From NCBI GenBank assembly GCA_947074205.1, contig CAMTOQ010000010.1, positions 1 through 64,000 on the forward strand: a stretch of 64,000 nt of DNA. The letters run 5' to 3'. The position numbers and the translations under genes were made by a program. Of the stretch, positions 56,528 through 64,000 are shown in pieces. The notes beneath the pieces were generated by a model that searched no databases, was not told the origin of the DNA, and saw only the letters and a program-made list of their open reading frames with translations. Position 1 is the stretch's first letter; each line of letters opens with the position of its first letter. Source of the DNA: an uncultured Bacteroides sp. (GTDB lineage Bacteria; Bacteroidota; Bacteroidia; Bacteroidales; Bacteroidaceae).

Positions 56528-57259
56528 ATGATAACAACTGTACTCGCACCCGAGAAAGATCCTATGGGTGCAGCAATAGCCGATTATTTCGAGAAAGGTA
56601 AGGCTGGCAAGCTTCGCGTTTTATCTTCATCATTCGATGAAGATGAGATACCAGTTTCTACCCTTTTCCGCTCATTCAAACAGATGCCTCCACTAGAACA
56701 AGAGGCTTTAAAACTCGCCTCTGGCAAGATTCTTGATGTAGGTGGTGGCAGCGGATGTCATTCGCTTGCACTCCAAGAGATGGGCAAAGAAGCCTGTTCC
56801 ATCGACATATCGCCACTTGCAGTAGAGACCATGAAACAGCGAGGAGTAAAAGATGCACGACTAGTCAATCTATTTGACGAAACATTTGCTGAAAGCTATG
56901 ACACCATTCTGATGCTAATGAATGGATCGGGTATTATTGGAAAGATCAACAATCTTCCTACTTTCTTTAAAAGGATGAAACAGCTATTGCAACCAGGAGG
57001 TAAGATTCTTCTAGATTCTAGTGATCTGAAATATCTTTTCGAAGATGAGGATGGCAGCTTCTTGATAGATATCGCAGGCGATTATTATGGAGAGGTTGAC
57101 TTTTGGATGGAATACAAAACAGTAAAAGGCGATGCTTTTGACTGGTTATATATTGACTTCCAGACATTGAGTCTTTATGCAGCCGAGTATGGGTTTAATG
57201 CTAAACTTATTAAAGAAGGCAAGCATTACAACTATCTTGCAGAACTAACTCTAGCATAA
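56528..57259 (+). CDS. Class I SAM-dependent methyltransferase
   Basis: A 243-aa soluble enzyme. The SAM-binding motif I is ILDVGGGSGCHSLAL (about 74-88). The acidic end of strand 2 is CSIDISPLAVE, and the motif IV region is YDTILMLMNGSGIIGK. A further PGGKILLDSSDL matches the post-motif. The C-terminal part is not diagnostic, so the substrate is unknown. It has its own promoter and a terminator, so it is probably monocistronic. Confidence 0.85.
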   Translation: MITTVLAPEKDPMGAAIADYFEKGKAGKLRVLSSSFDEDEIPVSTLFRSFKQMPPLEQEALKLASGKILDVGGGSGCHSLALQEMGKEACSIDISPLAVETMKQRGVKDARLVNLFDETFAESYDTILMLMNGSGIIGKINNLPTFFKRMKQLLQPGGKILLDSSDLKYLFEDEDGSFLIDIAGDYYGEVDFWMEYKTVKGDAFDWLYIDFQTLSLYAAEYGFNAKLIKEGKHYNYLAELTLA

Positions 57260-57265
57260 AAAATG

Positions 57266-57303
57266 AAACCTCGCACAAACCCATAAAAGGATGTGCGAGG
57301 TTT
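57266..57303. terminator. Terminator after the methyltransferase gene
   Basis: AAACCTCGCAC pairs with GTGCGAGGTTT and is followed by TTATTATT. The genes on either side converge. Confidence 0.8.
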
Positions 57304-57332
57304 TATTATTATTGCCTCAAGATGATCTATTC

Positions 57333-57926
57333 TTATTGAAGCATCTGATCTATCGCTTCTACTAACCCATTAAACTCTTCCTCATTGAAAAGTCGTGTTA
57401 GCATCACTATTTTCCCTTCGCTGTCGATAAGAACGTTTCTGGTAATGCCCGCTCCACGTTGTGCATACTCCGCAAAGATATCTCCTTTAGGATCTAGGCC
57501 AATTGGATAGGTCACACCTGTAGACTCAATAAACTTCGTCACTGTCTCTAGCGGTTCTTCACGATCTATACCAAATAGGGCAAAGTTTGGATTAGACTTA
57601 TGTTTCTCCCAGATATCCTTTTCTATAAAAGGCATCTCCTTGCGGCACACACCACACCAACTCGCAGTAAATTGCAACATCACCACTTTGCCACGCAAAG
57701 AGGATAATGTGATTTTTTGACCGTCAATTAAAGCCATAGTAAAATCGGGAGCTATGTCCCCCACTTTTACAATATAGCCAGTACTATCAGGCTTTGGACT
57801 TTCTTCGGTGGCAGTAGCCGCAGCAGCAACACCCCCATGTGCAGCTGTGGTACTTTTGGGCTTGCAACTTGCCAGCCCTAGAGAGAGGACTAGCAGACAA
57901 GTAAATAATTGAACAATTCTTCTCAT
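57333..57926 (-). CDS. TlpA-family thioredoxin-like lipoprotein
   Basis: A 197-aa envelope thiol-disulfide protein. Lipobox LASC gives Cys21 as the acylation site. An alanine/threonine-rich linker (about 28-45) leads to the AhpC/TSA-TlpA domain (VGDIAPDFTMALIDG). The redox pair is Cys91 and Cys94 (WCGVC). A minus-strand TACCTTTG -7 element lies at 57958-57965. It probably reduces periplasmic thiols, or delivers electrons to oxidatively damaged proteins. Confidence 0.9.
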   Translation of the reverse strand: MRRIVQLFTCLLVLSLGLASCKPKSTTAAHGGVAAAATATEESPKPDSTGYIVKVGDIAPDFTMALIDGQKITLSSLRGKVVMLQFTASWCGVCRKEMPFIEKDIWEKHKSNPNFALFGIDREEPLETVTKFIESTGVTYPIGLDPKGDIFAEYAQRGAGITRNVLIDSEGKIVMLTRLFNEEEFNGLVEAIDQMLQ

Positions 57927-58013
57927 AATATAATTATTGTATTAGTTTCTACCCCTACAAAGGTAAGCAAAACCAATAAATATGGGGTAAGAACAAACTT
58001 TTTTCTAAAAACA

Positions 58014-58045
58014 TTTGGAGATTATATTCACATATACTACCTTTG
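58014..58045 (+). promoter_or_regulatory. Consensus promoter of tRNA-Thr (TTTG-N20-TACCTTTG)
   Basis: TTTG at 58014-58017 and TACCTTTG at 58038-58045 with a 20-bp spacer give the best promoter match in the window. The expected transcription start is a few bases before the tRNA. Confidence 0.8.
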
Positions 58046-58067
58046 CACCCGCAAAACAGAAATGACC

Positions 58068-58141
58068 GCCTCTTTAGCTCAGTTGGCCAGAGCACGTGAT
58101 TTGTAATCTCGGGGTCGTTGGTTCGAATCCGACAAGAGGCT
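58068..58141 (+). tRNA. tRNA-Thr (anticodon TGT)
   Basis: A complete cloverleaf of 74 nt without encoded CCA: acceptor GCCTCTT/AAGAGGC with discriminator T, D stem GCTC/GAGC, anticodon loop TTTGTAA (anticodon TGT, reading ACA) and T arm GTTGG-TTCGAAT-CCGAC. The anticodon stem CGTGA/TCTCG contains one T-T mismatch in its middle pair. It has its own promoter and terminator. Confidence 0.96.
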
Positions 58142-58155
58142 CATCTTTCAAAAGT

Positions 58156-58190
58156 AACGCTTTCCGAATAATTTCGGGGAGCGTTTTTTT
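58156..58190 (+). terminator. Terminator after tRNA-Thr
   Basis: AACGCTTTCCGAA pairs with TTCGGGGAGCGTT (two G-T pairs) and is followed by a run of T residues. Confidence 0.8.
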
Positions 58191-58204
58191 GTTTTTTACT
58201 GTTA

Positions 58205-58235
58205 TTGACAATCTCGCACATAAACATTACTTTTG
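58205..58235 (+). promoter_or_regulatory. Promoter of hipBA (TTG-N20-TACTTTTG)
   Basis: TTG at 58205-58207 and TACTTTTG at 58228-58235 have a 20-bp spacer, 57 bp before hipB. Confidence 0.55.
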
Positions 58236-58292
58236 TATTAGATACTATAATATGTAATATCTGCCAATTATCTACTTTACAGATACAATAGT

Positions 58293-58619
58293 ATGCCATT
58301 ACTTTACACGTTCGACATCGATTCGGTCGATGATATGATGACCCAACTGGCCACTAATCTGCAAAAGCGTAGACTAGAGAAAGGGCTTTCGCGTGAAGCA
58401 CTAACCACACTGAGCGGTGTACCCACCTCCACCATTACCAAGTTTGAGCAGAAGCACACCATCTCCCTAGCCTCCTATGTGGCATTGGCAAAAGCCTTGG
58501 GCTATGCCAAATCGATAAAGGAACTGCTGGCCGAGCCACAGTTTAGTACAATGGAGGAGCTGGAAACGATAAACAAGAACAAAAACAGAAAGAAAGGACG
58601 CAATAAAATCAGTAGATAA
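58293..58619 (+). CDS. hipB: HipB-like XRE-family antitoxin
   Basis: A 108-aa DNA-binding antitoxin. The helix-turn-helix covers residues of about 18-72 (LATNLQKRRLEKGLSREALTTLSGVPTSTITKFEQ), as in HipB. The C-terminus is short and basic (NKNKNRKKGRNKISR). It is followed 10 bp later by the damaged hipA frame. In type II HipBA systems HipB represses the operon and neutralises HipA. Here the antitoxin looks intact although its partner does not. Confidence 0.85.
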   Translation: MPLLYTFDIDSVDDMMTQLATNLQKRRLEKGLSREALTTLSGVPTSTITKFEQKHTISLASYVALAKALGYAKSIKELLAEPQFSTMEELETINKNKNRKKGRNKISR

Positions 58620-58629
58620 ACTCACAGTG

Positions 58630-59723
58630 ATGTATCGCGACCAAACTGTAGGTACATTGAGCATGACTCCGGGCAACAGAGTGTGTGCCTTTCAATACCA
58701 TAAAGATTGGTAGGCCAACGGCTTTTCTATATCACCCCTTGAGCTTCCCTTAAAGCCCGATTTGTTTCTCGCAAAACCGGAGCCTTTTTGGGCAACTTTG
58801 ACATATTCGAAGATAGTCTGCCCGATGGATATGGCCGCTATCTGCTAAATAGAGTGCTTAAAAAAGAGGGCATAAACGAACAAGCTCTATCACCACCACA
58901 GCGCCTCAGCATTGTTGGAAGTTCGGGTATGGGAGCGTTGTGCTATGTACCCGAAACATATATCACCGAATCAAAATCGCTGCCTCAGCTAGATGATCTG
59001 CAACAAATGGCATTGGATATTCTATCAGCAAAATCGGATAAGGATGAAGATGTACTCTACTTCAATAGTGGCAATTCGGGTGGTTGCCGTCCCAAGTGTC
59101 TTTTCTATGACGATGAAGGTTCGTGGCTAGTGAAATTCAGACACACATACGACCCCAAAGATATGGGGGTAATGGAGTATCAATACAATGAGATAGCCTG
59201 CAAGTGTGGCATCTGCGTTCCCAATTCTAAGCTGATACAAGGAAAATATTTCGCAAGTAAACGATTTGATATAGAATCGGGTAAGCGGATGCATATTGCC
59301 ACCGCTGGAGCACTTCTTAATGAGTTAATATTGCAGCCGAAACTAGAGTATAAAACTTTGCTGCACCTAACAGGCTTCCTGACACAAGACCCAACACAAG
59401 TTGAGGAGATGTTTCGTCGCATGGTGTTCAATGTGTTTGCCGACAACAAAGACGACCATGCTAAAAACTTTAGTTTTATCTGCCGCGAAGGGATATGGGA
59501 GCTAGCTCCTGCCTATGATCTAACGCTTTGCAACACCGCGTACAACGATGAACGTGCTACATCTGTCAACAATAAAGGTTGCCCTACTTTAGAAGATTTA
59601 CTTATCGTTGGCGAGAGTATTCGCATACCACGCAAAAAAGCCAAAGATATTATCATGCACATTGTTCAACAAGCTGCCGATATAGTTTCCGAAGAGTTTA
59701 AACAGCAATTAAAAAGCATTTAA
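58630..59723 (+). pseudogene. hipA: hipA toxin kinase, disrupted by a stop and a frameshift
   Basis: From ATG 58630 the frame reads MYRDQTVGTLSMTPGNR, a normal HipA N-terminus, then meets TAG at 58711-58713 within HKDW*ANGFSISPLELP. Beyond the stop the same frame continues as HipA to EPFW near 58790. There, one base is missing in the TTTTTGGG tract, and the family text resumes in another frame (GNFDIFEDSLPDGYGRYLL) to 59723. The kinase core is intact, with the catalytic NKDDHAKNF and the AYDLT segment. The only uninterrupted frame (58788-59723, 311 aa) lacks about 50 N-terminal residues and a good start codon. Confidence 0.85.
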
Positions 59724-59741
59724 TCAACATTTAAAAGCAAG

Positions 59742-59786
59742 CAATCCCCACCCTTTGCATCGTCATCATGCAAAGAGTGGGGATTG
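59742..59786. terminator. Bidirectional terminator between hipA and the ABC operon
   Basis: CAATCCCCAC and CTTTGCAT pair with ATGCAAAG and GTGGGGATTG across a short loop, between convergent genes. Confidence 0.7.
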
Positions 59787-59806
59787 TCAGTCTACAGAGT
59801 AGTCAT

Positions 59807-61051
59807 CTATTCATTGTGCAGCGCCTCAGCCGGCTGTATCTTCATGGCTCGGCGTGCAGGAATCCAGATACCGATCAACATCATCAAGGCAATCAATGCA
59901 AACGAGATGCAGACGGTAATGATAAAGCGACCAGCTTCTAGCGTTGTCTGATTGTAGAATTCGATCAACTCGGCATTTGCTATATTAAAGTCGATAATAA
60001 CAGCTGGAATTGTAGAGAAGCAAAGGAGAAGAAGTGCCTCGGAGATTTGACGTATAAAGATATCAGATTTGGTGGCTCCCAACGATTTCATCAGAGCAAT
60101 CTCGCCACGACGGCATTGCGTGCGGAACCAGAATGTACCTAGCAAACCGATAAAGACATTGAGTAATAAAAAGGCGATACCAAATAAATAGTCACGCAAT
60201 GAGTTCATCCTGCCTTGCTGATAAGTGCGACGGATATCTTTAAAAGAATTAATGCCCGAGATATAAACATTACCAATGCGATATTGCTTCTCACTGTCTT
60301 TAAGAATCTTTTCCATAAAATCTACATCCTGATCGGGATATACGCGAAGACAAAGCTCCAAATAGCTATCAATCCAATCGAGCAATGCTATCATACTTCG
60401 TGAATTGCATGGTTCTGCAAAATCATCAAACCGAATAGGAACTAATGACGCTGCCAACTTATAATTCTTAGCTGTATCTCCAAAAAGATGAAAATCATTT
60501 CTACCCACATATTCAGTTAGTTTCTTATCGTGACTATACAAAAAAACATCGTCTGATGCTAGAAAAGTATTTTCCTCTAACATTTCTGCAAGTTGTTCAG
60601 GAGTTTCACCTCTAGCACCTTGATAACGAAATACACGAATAAAATCAGGAGTAACGTATCGTCTATATATATATCCATCATTTAACATTGAATCTATCTG
60701 CACCGTTATGCCACTCATACTCATATTGTATGGATGAGAGTTCTGTCCCATTCCTGCTGCCTCTACATCCGGACGCAGGTTCAAACGCTTTATCAATTCT
60801 TTTACATCCTCATCTACCTTACGCCCTGCACGTTCCGGATTAAAATCGGGAGATTTATCAGTAAGCATGCCTAATGATATTTTATAGCAATGCTCTGTAT
60901 CGAAACCACGGGGAGTCATATAAATAGTGGCTTGCACATAAACATAATCTACAATAAACCACATAACCACACTCACCAACAATAACTCTACAAATAACCA
61001 AATATTTGAGCGCCATTCATTTTTTATCTGTGAAAATAATTTCTTATTCAT
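59807..61051 (-). CDS. MacB-like ABC transporter permease (third of operon)
   Basis: FtsX/MacB-type permease of 414 aa from the chosen start. One N-terminal membrane helix (LFVELLLVSVVMWFIVDYVYV), a large periplasmic domain and three C-terminal helices (LRDYLFGIAFLLLNVFIGLLG, ALLLLCFSTIPAVII, FIITVCISFALIALMMLIGIW) end in PARRAMKIQPAEALHNE. A longer frame starting at 61108 overlaps the previous gene. ATG 61051 gives the family-like MNKKLFSQIKNEWRSN and is preferred. It works with the ATPase and the other permeases. Exported substrate unknown. Confidence 0.85.
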   Translation of the reverse strand: MNKKLFSQIKNEWRSNIWLFVELLLVSVVMWFIVDYVYVQATIYMTPRGFDTEHCYKISLGMLTDKSPDFNPERAGRKVDEDVKELIKRLNLRPDVEAAGMGQNSHPYNMSMSGITVQIDSMLNDGYIYRRYVTPDFIRVFRYQGARGETPEQLAEMLEENTFLASDDVFLYSHDKKLTEYVGRNDFHLFGDTAKNYKLAASLVPIRFDDFAEPCNSRSMIALLDWIDSYLELCLRVYPDQDVDFMEKILKDSEKQYRIGNVYISGINSFKDIRRTYQQGRMNSLRDYLFGIAFLLLNVFIGLLGTFWFRTQCRRGEIALMKSLGATKSDIFIRQISEALLLLCFSTIPAVIIDFNIANAELIEFYNQTTLEAGRFIITVCISFALIALMMLIGIWIPARRAMKIQPAEALHNE

Positions 61052-61082
61052 ATCAATTCTATTTATAGGAGTGTTTATGTAT

Positions 61083-62384
61083 TTATTTACCGGTAAGGGC
61101 ATTAACAATATTGGTGCGTGCAGCTCTTAAAGCAGGAATACCACTACTTAGTAGATTGAGCAAAAAGCAAAAGAGCAAAGCATATCCAAAAGTAGATGGA
61201 TGCATCAAGATTGAAAAGTCTATAGTAGCCTCATTCATTGTGAAACTATAAGGCACAGCAAAAAGCGACGCTGCTGCTATCCAAGCAAAAGCAATACTCA
61301 GCAATAATCCTATCGCCCCTGCTATGAGTGTCACAATCATATTCTCCATAATGATTTGCCACACAATCTCGGCACGCGTACAACCAAATGCTCGACGAAC
61401 TCCAATCTCTGAAACACGTTGACGAAGACGACTTTGTGTCATGCTACTTAGATTGACAGCAGGTACAATCAACAAAATCAGAAATATAATCAGTTTTTGT
61501 CGGCGAGCATGGCTAACTTCTACTTCATAATTCCATGCAATATTGATTGATTGTTTTTCTTGATCATAGGGGCGATTTTGATCAACCATCTCATATCCTT
61601 GTTCAGCAATAACGGTATTATATTCTTTCAATTTACGTTTGGCCTCTTCGCGTATTTTAGGAAAATCAGAACGATCTTTGGCTAAGATAGTTGTACTTGT
61701 CATTCCCATTAATCCATTTTCCCATGAGTTAAATTCCAAACAATTTTCTGTAGCTACTCCAAAAGGTATCCACATCTGTGCATAGGCCGTAGTGGCAAGA
61801 GTAGAAACATCTTTGACAACTCCGATTACCTTGCAAGGTAGATAATTGACAAGAAACTCTCGGCCTACTACATCCTTCTTACTACCAAATAAGCCACGAG
61901 CCATACTTTCGGTAATAACCGCAACTGATTGTTGAGCATCTATGGCAGTTTGATCATAAGGTTTGCCTTCGGTAAATCTAAAATCAAACACTTTCCAAAA
62001 ATCACCATCAGTCTCAAGAACATCGGCTGTGATTAATGACTGACCGGGAATAGAAAGAGGCATAGGAAGTGGAGCAATACAATATATGCTCACCACTTCG
62101 GGAGTCTCTAATGATTTATATAATACTGTAGCAGATTTTAAACTCAACGGTCCGGTACTCGTATTACCGACTCCCCACTTTTCATTAGTAATGCATCCAT
62201 ATTTCACATGAAGAAAACGATCTCTATTCGATTCAGGTGAGAAAGGAGCTACTTTTACTTGATCCATCATTACCACCAGCATAATGAGAAAGATGCTCAA
62301 TGCTGTAGCTATTATCGTGATGACACTAATCAAACGATGTTGTTTGAGTTGTGCCCATGTTTGTATAAAATATTGTTTAAACAT
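61083..62384 (-). CDS. MacB-like ABC transporter permease (second of operon)
   Basis: A 433-aa permease. The N-terminal helix (VITIIATALSIFLIMLVVMM) and a MacB-type periplasmic domain (AVITESMARGLFGSKKDVVG, CKVIGVVKDVS) precede the FtsX domain (QRVSEIGVRRAFGCTRAEIVWQIIMENMI) and end RAARTNIVNALTGK. It is 25 bp downstream of the ATPase gene. Two non-identical permeases after one ATPase suggest a heteromeric or alternative pairing. Confidence 0.88.
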   Translation of the reverse strand: MFKQYFIQTWAQLKQHRLISVITIIATALSIFLIMLVVMMDQVKVAPFSPESNRDRFLHVKYGCITNEKWGVGNTSTGPLSLKSATVLYKSLETPEVVSIYCIAPLPMPLSIPGQSLITADVLETDGDFWKVFDFRFTEGKPYDQTAIDAQQSVAVITESMARGLFGSKKDVVGREFLVNYLPCKVIGVVKDVSTLATTAYAQMWIPFGVATENCLEFNSWENGLMGMTSTTILAKDRSDFPKIREEAKRKLKEYNTVIAEQGYEMVDQNRPYDQEKQSINIAWNYEVEVSHARRQKLIIFLILLIVPAVNLSSMTQSRLRQRVSEIGVRRAFGCTRAEIVWQIIMENMIVTLIAGAIGLLLSIAFAWIAAASLFAVPYSFTMNEATIDFSILMHPSTFGYALLFCFLLNLLSSGIPALRAARTNIVNALTGK

Positions 62385-62409
62385 TGATTAAATGGTTTTT
62401 AAATAGTGA

Positions 62410-63081
62410 TTATTGCACTTGGCAGCCATCAAAGAATCGGATAGTGCGATCAGTTTGTTTGGCTTGATCTTCGTTGTGGGTCACCATCACGATTGTACGA
62501 TTATCTTCCTTGTTGAGCTTGTGCAACAGTTCCATTACCTCTGCCCCCATCTTCGAATCCAAGTTACCCGTAGGCTCATCGGCAAGTATTATCTCCGGAT
62601 TGCCTACTATGGCACGAGCAACAGCTACACGTTGGCATTGACCACCCGAAAGCTGTGCGGGCATGTGGCGCATACGATGACTCAAGCCCACACGCTCCAA
62701 CACTTCTTTCGCCAATCGGGTACGTTCTTTGGCCGACATCTTGCGGTAGAGTAAAGGAAGTTCCACATTGTCGAGAACATTGAGAGAATTAATGAGATGA
62801 AAGGATTGGAACACAAAGCCCAGATTCTTGTTGCGGAAAGCCGCCTGCTCTTTGTCTTTCATCTTTTCCACGTTCGTACCGTTGATTTCTACTACTCCAC
62901 TGGTAGGAGTATCGAGCATACCGATGATGTTAAGCAAAGTAGATTTGCCACAACCCGATGGCCCCATAATGCTAAGAAACTCTCCCTTCTGCACAGTAAG
63001 GTTCACGTTTTCCAACGCCTGAGTTTCGATTTCGTCTGTACGATAGATTTTATTGACTGAAGTTAGTTTAATGATTTCCAT
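62410..63081 (-). CDS. ABC transporter ATP-binding protein (LolD/MacB type)
   Basis: A 223-aa ATPase of mechanotransmission-type ABC systems. Walker A GPSGCGKST, Q-loop FVFQSFHLI, signature LSGGQCQRVAVARAI, Walker B ILADEPTGNLD and switch histidine VTHNE are all intact. It lies between the permease genes of one leftward operon. MacB/LolD-type systems drive periplasmic-side substrate handling or lipoprotein and peptide efflux rather than sugar uptake. Confidence 0.93.
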   Translation of the reverse strand: MEIIKLTSVNKIYRTDEIETQALENVNLTVQKGEFLSIMGPSGCGKSTLLNIIGMLDTPTSGVVEINGTNVEKMKDKEQAAFRNKNLGFVFQSFHLINSLNVLDNVELPLLYRKMSAKERTRLAKEVLERVGLSHRMRHMPAQLSGGQCQRVAVARAIVGNPEIILADEPTGNLDSKMGAEVMELLHKLNKEDNRTIVMVTHNEDQAKQTDRTIRFFDGCQVQ

Positions 63082-63111
63082 AATCTTATATTTTTTAGTT
63101 TGTTTTTTATT

Positions 63112-64000
63112 TTATTCGTCTCGTAAAGCGTTAGAAGGCAAAGCAAGTGTAGCACGTCTCACCGGTATATAAGTTGCCAAAATCACTGTAAATAGAAGAG
63201 CAACATACACGATAGCCGTTACAATTAAGAAATGAGCAACCGGCTGGTTTTGCAAATACTCTATATTGAGGTTAGCTCGGTCATTTTCTAATAATGCTTC
63301 TCTATAGAAATGAGCCTGCACCAACATTGCGGTAATAAAGGCCATCGTGAGCAGTAGCCAACTTTCTATTAGAAACTGCTTCATGATGTCAAAAGAAGAA
63401 GCTCCCATAGCCTTCATCAGTCCAATCTCTTGACGACGTGCATGGCTTCGAATCCAGAACGTGCCTATTGTGCCTAAAAAGATGCAGAGCAAGGCAAATG
63501 TGCTGAGGCATAAACGGAGGTTAATAGTATTATTAATCCCATCCTCTATTTCATACATGCGGCGTATATCCGACATCTGTTCTATCTTATTGAAATAGAA
63601 GTTCCCTATTTGTAATTGAGGAGCCACTTCTTTTCTAAACCGCTCCTCAAACTCAACTAAATTGGTAGATGGCTTTACGCGCAGTAAGATGGGCGATAAG
63701 GAATAGCTTTGAAAACGGATTTCATTTTCTACAAATATGGCCATTTTGCCAGGTTGCTCATTCACTCGATGTTTGAAATCACTGACAACTCCCACCACAC
63801 GCGCAGAGTCAGCATTTTTCTGACTGATTTCCACTTTTCGTCCAACTGCTTCACCATTTGGAAATAGTTCATCTGCTAAATTCTTTGTTAGATACATCTC
63901 TTTATAGGATTGCATTACTGGCTTTTGTTTCATTATTTCACCAGTATATGCATCACGAAGCTGAAGTGTTTCAAAAAAATCACCTTCTTCAGCGCTACAA
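63112..64000 (-). CDS. MacB-like ABC transporter permease, truncated by window edge
   Basis: The reading frame stays open from its stop at 63112 to the last base of the window (at least 296 residues), so the start lies outside. Visible parts are the end of the MacB periplasmic domain (KNLADELFPNGEAVGRKVEI, VVGVVSDFKHRV) and the FtsX domain with three helices, ending PVRRATLALPSNALRDE. It is the first visible gene of the operon, 30 bp before the ATPase. The internal ATG at 63933 is not the true start. Confidence 0.88.
   Translation of the reverse strand, partial: CSAEEGDFFETLQLRDAYTGEIMKQKPVMQSYKEMYLTKNLADELFPNGEAVGRKVEISQKNADSARVVGVVSDFKHRVNEQPGKMAIFVENEIRFQSYSLSPILLRVKPSTNLVEFEERFRKEVAPQLQIGNFYFNKIEQMSDIRRMYEIEDGINNTINLRLCLSTFALLCIFLGTIGTFWIRSHARRQEIGLMKAMGASSFDIMKQFLIESWLLLTMAFITAMLVQAHFYREALLENDRANLNIEYLQNQPVAHFLIVTAIVYVALLFTVILATYIPVRRATLALPSNALRDE

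Noticed and set aside
58788..59723. Treating the 311-codon frame as a complete HipA gene starting at TTG
   Set aside because: HipA N-terminal text is clearly encoded upstream in the broken frame, and TTG here is internal to that text. A pseudogene call explains both.
59807..61108. Upstream ATG (61108) as start of the last permease
   Set aside because: It overlaps the previous gene by 26 bp and adds a non-family leader; ATG 61051 gives the expected N-terminus.

Overview
The window reads as chromosomal DNA of a low-GC Bacteroidales bacterium, most likely Bacteroides or a close relative. The evidence is: repeated promoters of the Bacteroidetes type (TTTG or TTG about 19-20 bp upstream of TAnnTTTG), few Shine-Dalgarno sequences, fimbrillin-type lipoproteins, DUF4494 and DUF4468 proteins, a FadL-type porin, and the cluster carB-carA-purF-glmS / gltB-gltD-asnB, a gene order I associate with Bacteroides. 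No transposase, integrase, phage gene or CRISPR array was seen.

Layout. 0.2-1.9 kb: GH28 pectinase-like lipoprotein. 2.0-8.3 kb: AddA/AddB-type helicase-nuclease pair. 8.3-10.5 kb (-): DUF4494, YggS-type PLP protein and a dihydroorotate dehydrogenase-like protein without the usual catalytic Cys. 10.6-14.4 kb (-): two overlapping fimbrillin/FISUMP lipoproteins. 14.7-31.4 kb: nitrogen-assimilation block, with glmS, purF-like, carA and carB leftward and gltB, gltD and asnB rightward from a 695-bp spacer. 31.7-35.0 kb: aquaporin, CE1-type esterase, proton antiporter. 35.0-41.7 kb (-): a six-gene sugar operon (split transketolase, FGGY kinase, isomerase, GRP-family transporter, signal-less RbsB-like protein), preceded by a ribB-deoR pair. 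43.4-47.8 kb: DUF2945 protein, SMUG2-like glycosylase, J-domain/HIRAN pair, and folate genes pabA / pabB-pabC. 48.0-51.8 kb (-): exported flavodoxin, then nrdD-nrdG under a cobalamin riboswitch. 52-58.2 kb: FadL porin, MBL hydrolase, DUF4468 and VOC proteins, methyltransferase, TlpA-like lipoprotein, tRNA-Thr. 58.3-59.7 kb: hipB with a doubly broken hipA. 59.8 kb to the right edge (-): MacB-like ABC exporter with three permeases, the last one cut by the window.

How the genes work together. The 14.7-31.4 kb block collects glutamine-using enzymes for hexosamine, purine, pyrimidine/arginine, glutamate and asparagine synthesis. The 35-41.7 kb operon encodes a complete route aldose -> ketose -> ketose phosphate -> transketolase products. 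Its nearest precedent known to me is the D-apiose/apulose-4-phosphate pathway, and the kinase has lost two glycerol-pocket residues. The nrd operon looks switched by vitamin B12.

The least expected structure is a family of about 92-bp modular palindromic repeats (5231-5322, 23203-23282, 47758-47849). One copy supplies the last codons and the stop of pabC. All calls are from reading the sequence; no database search was run.
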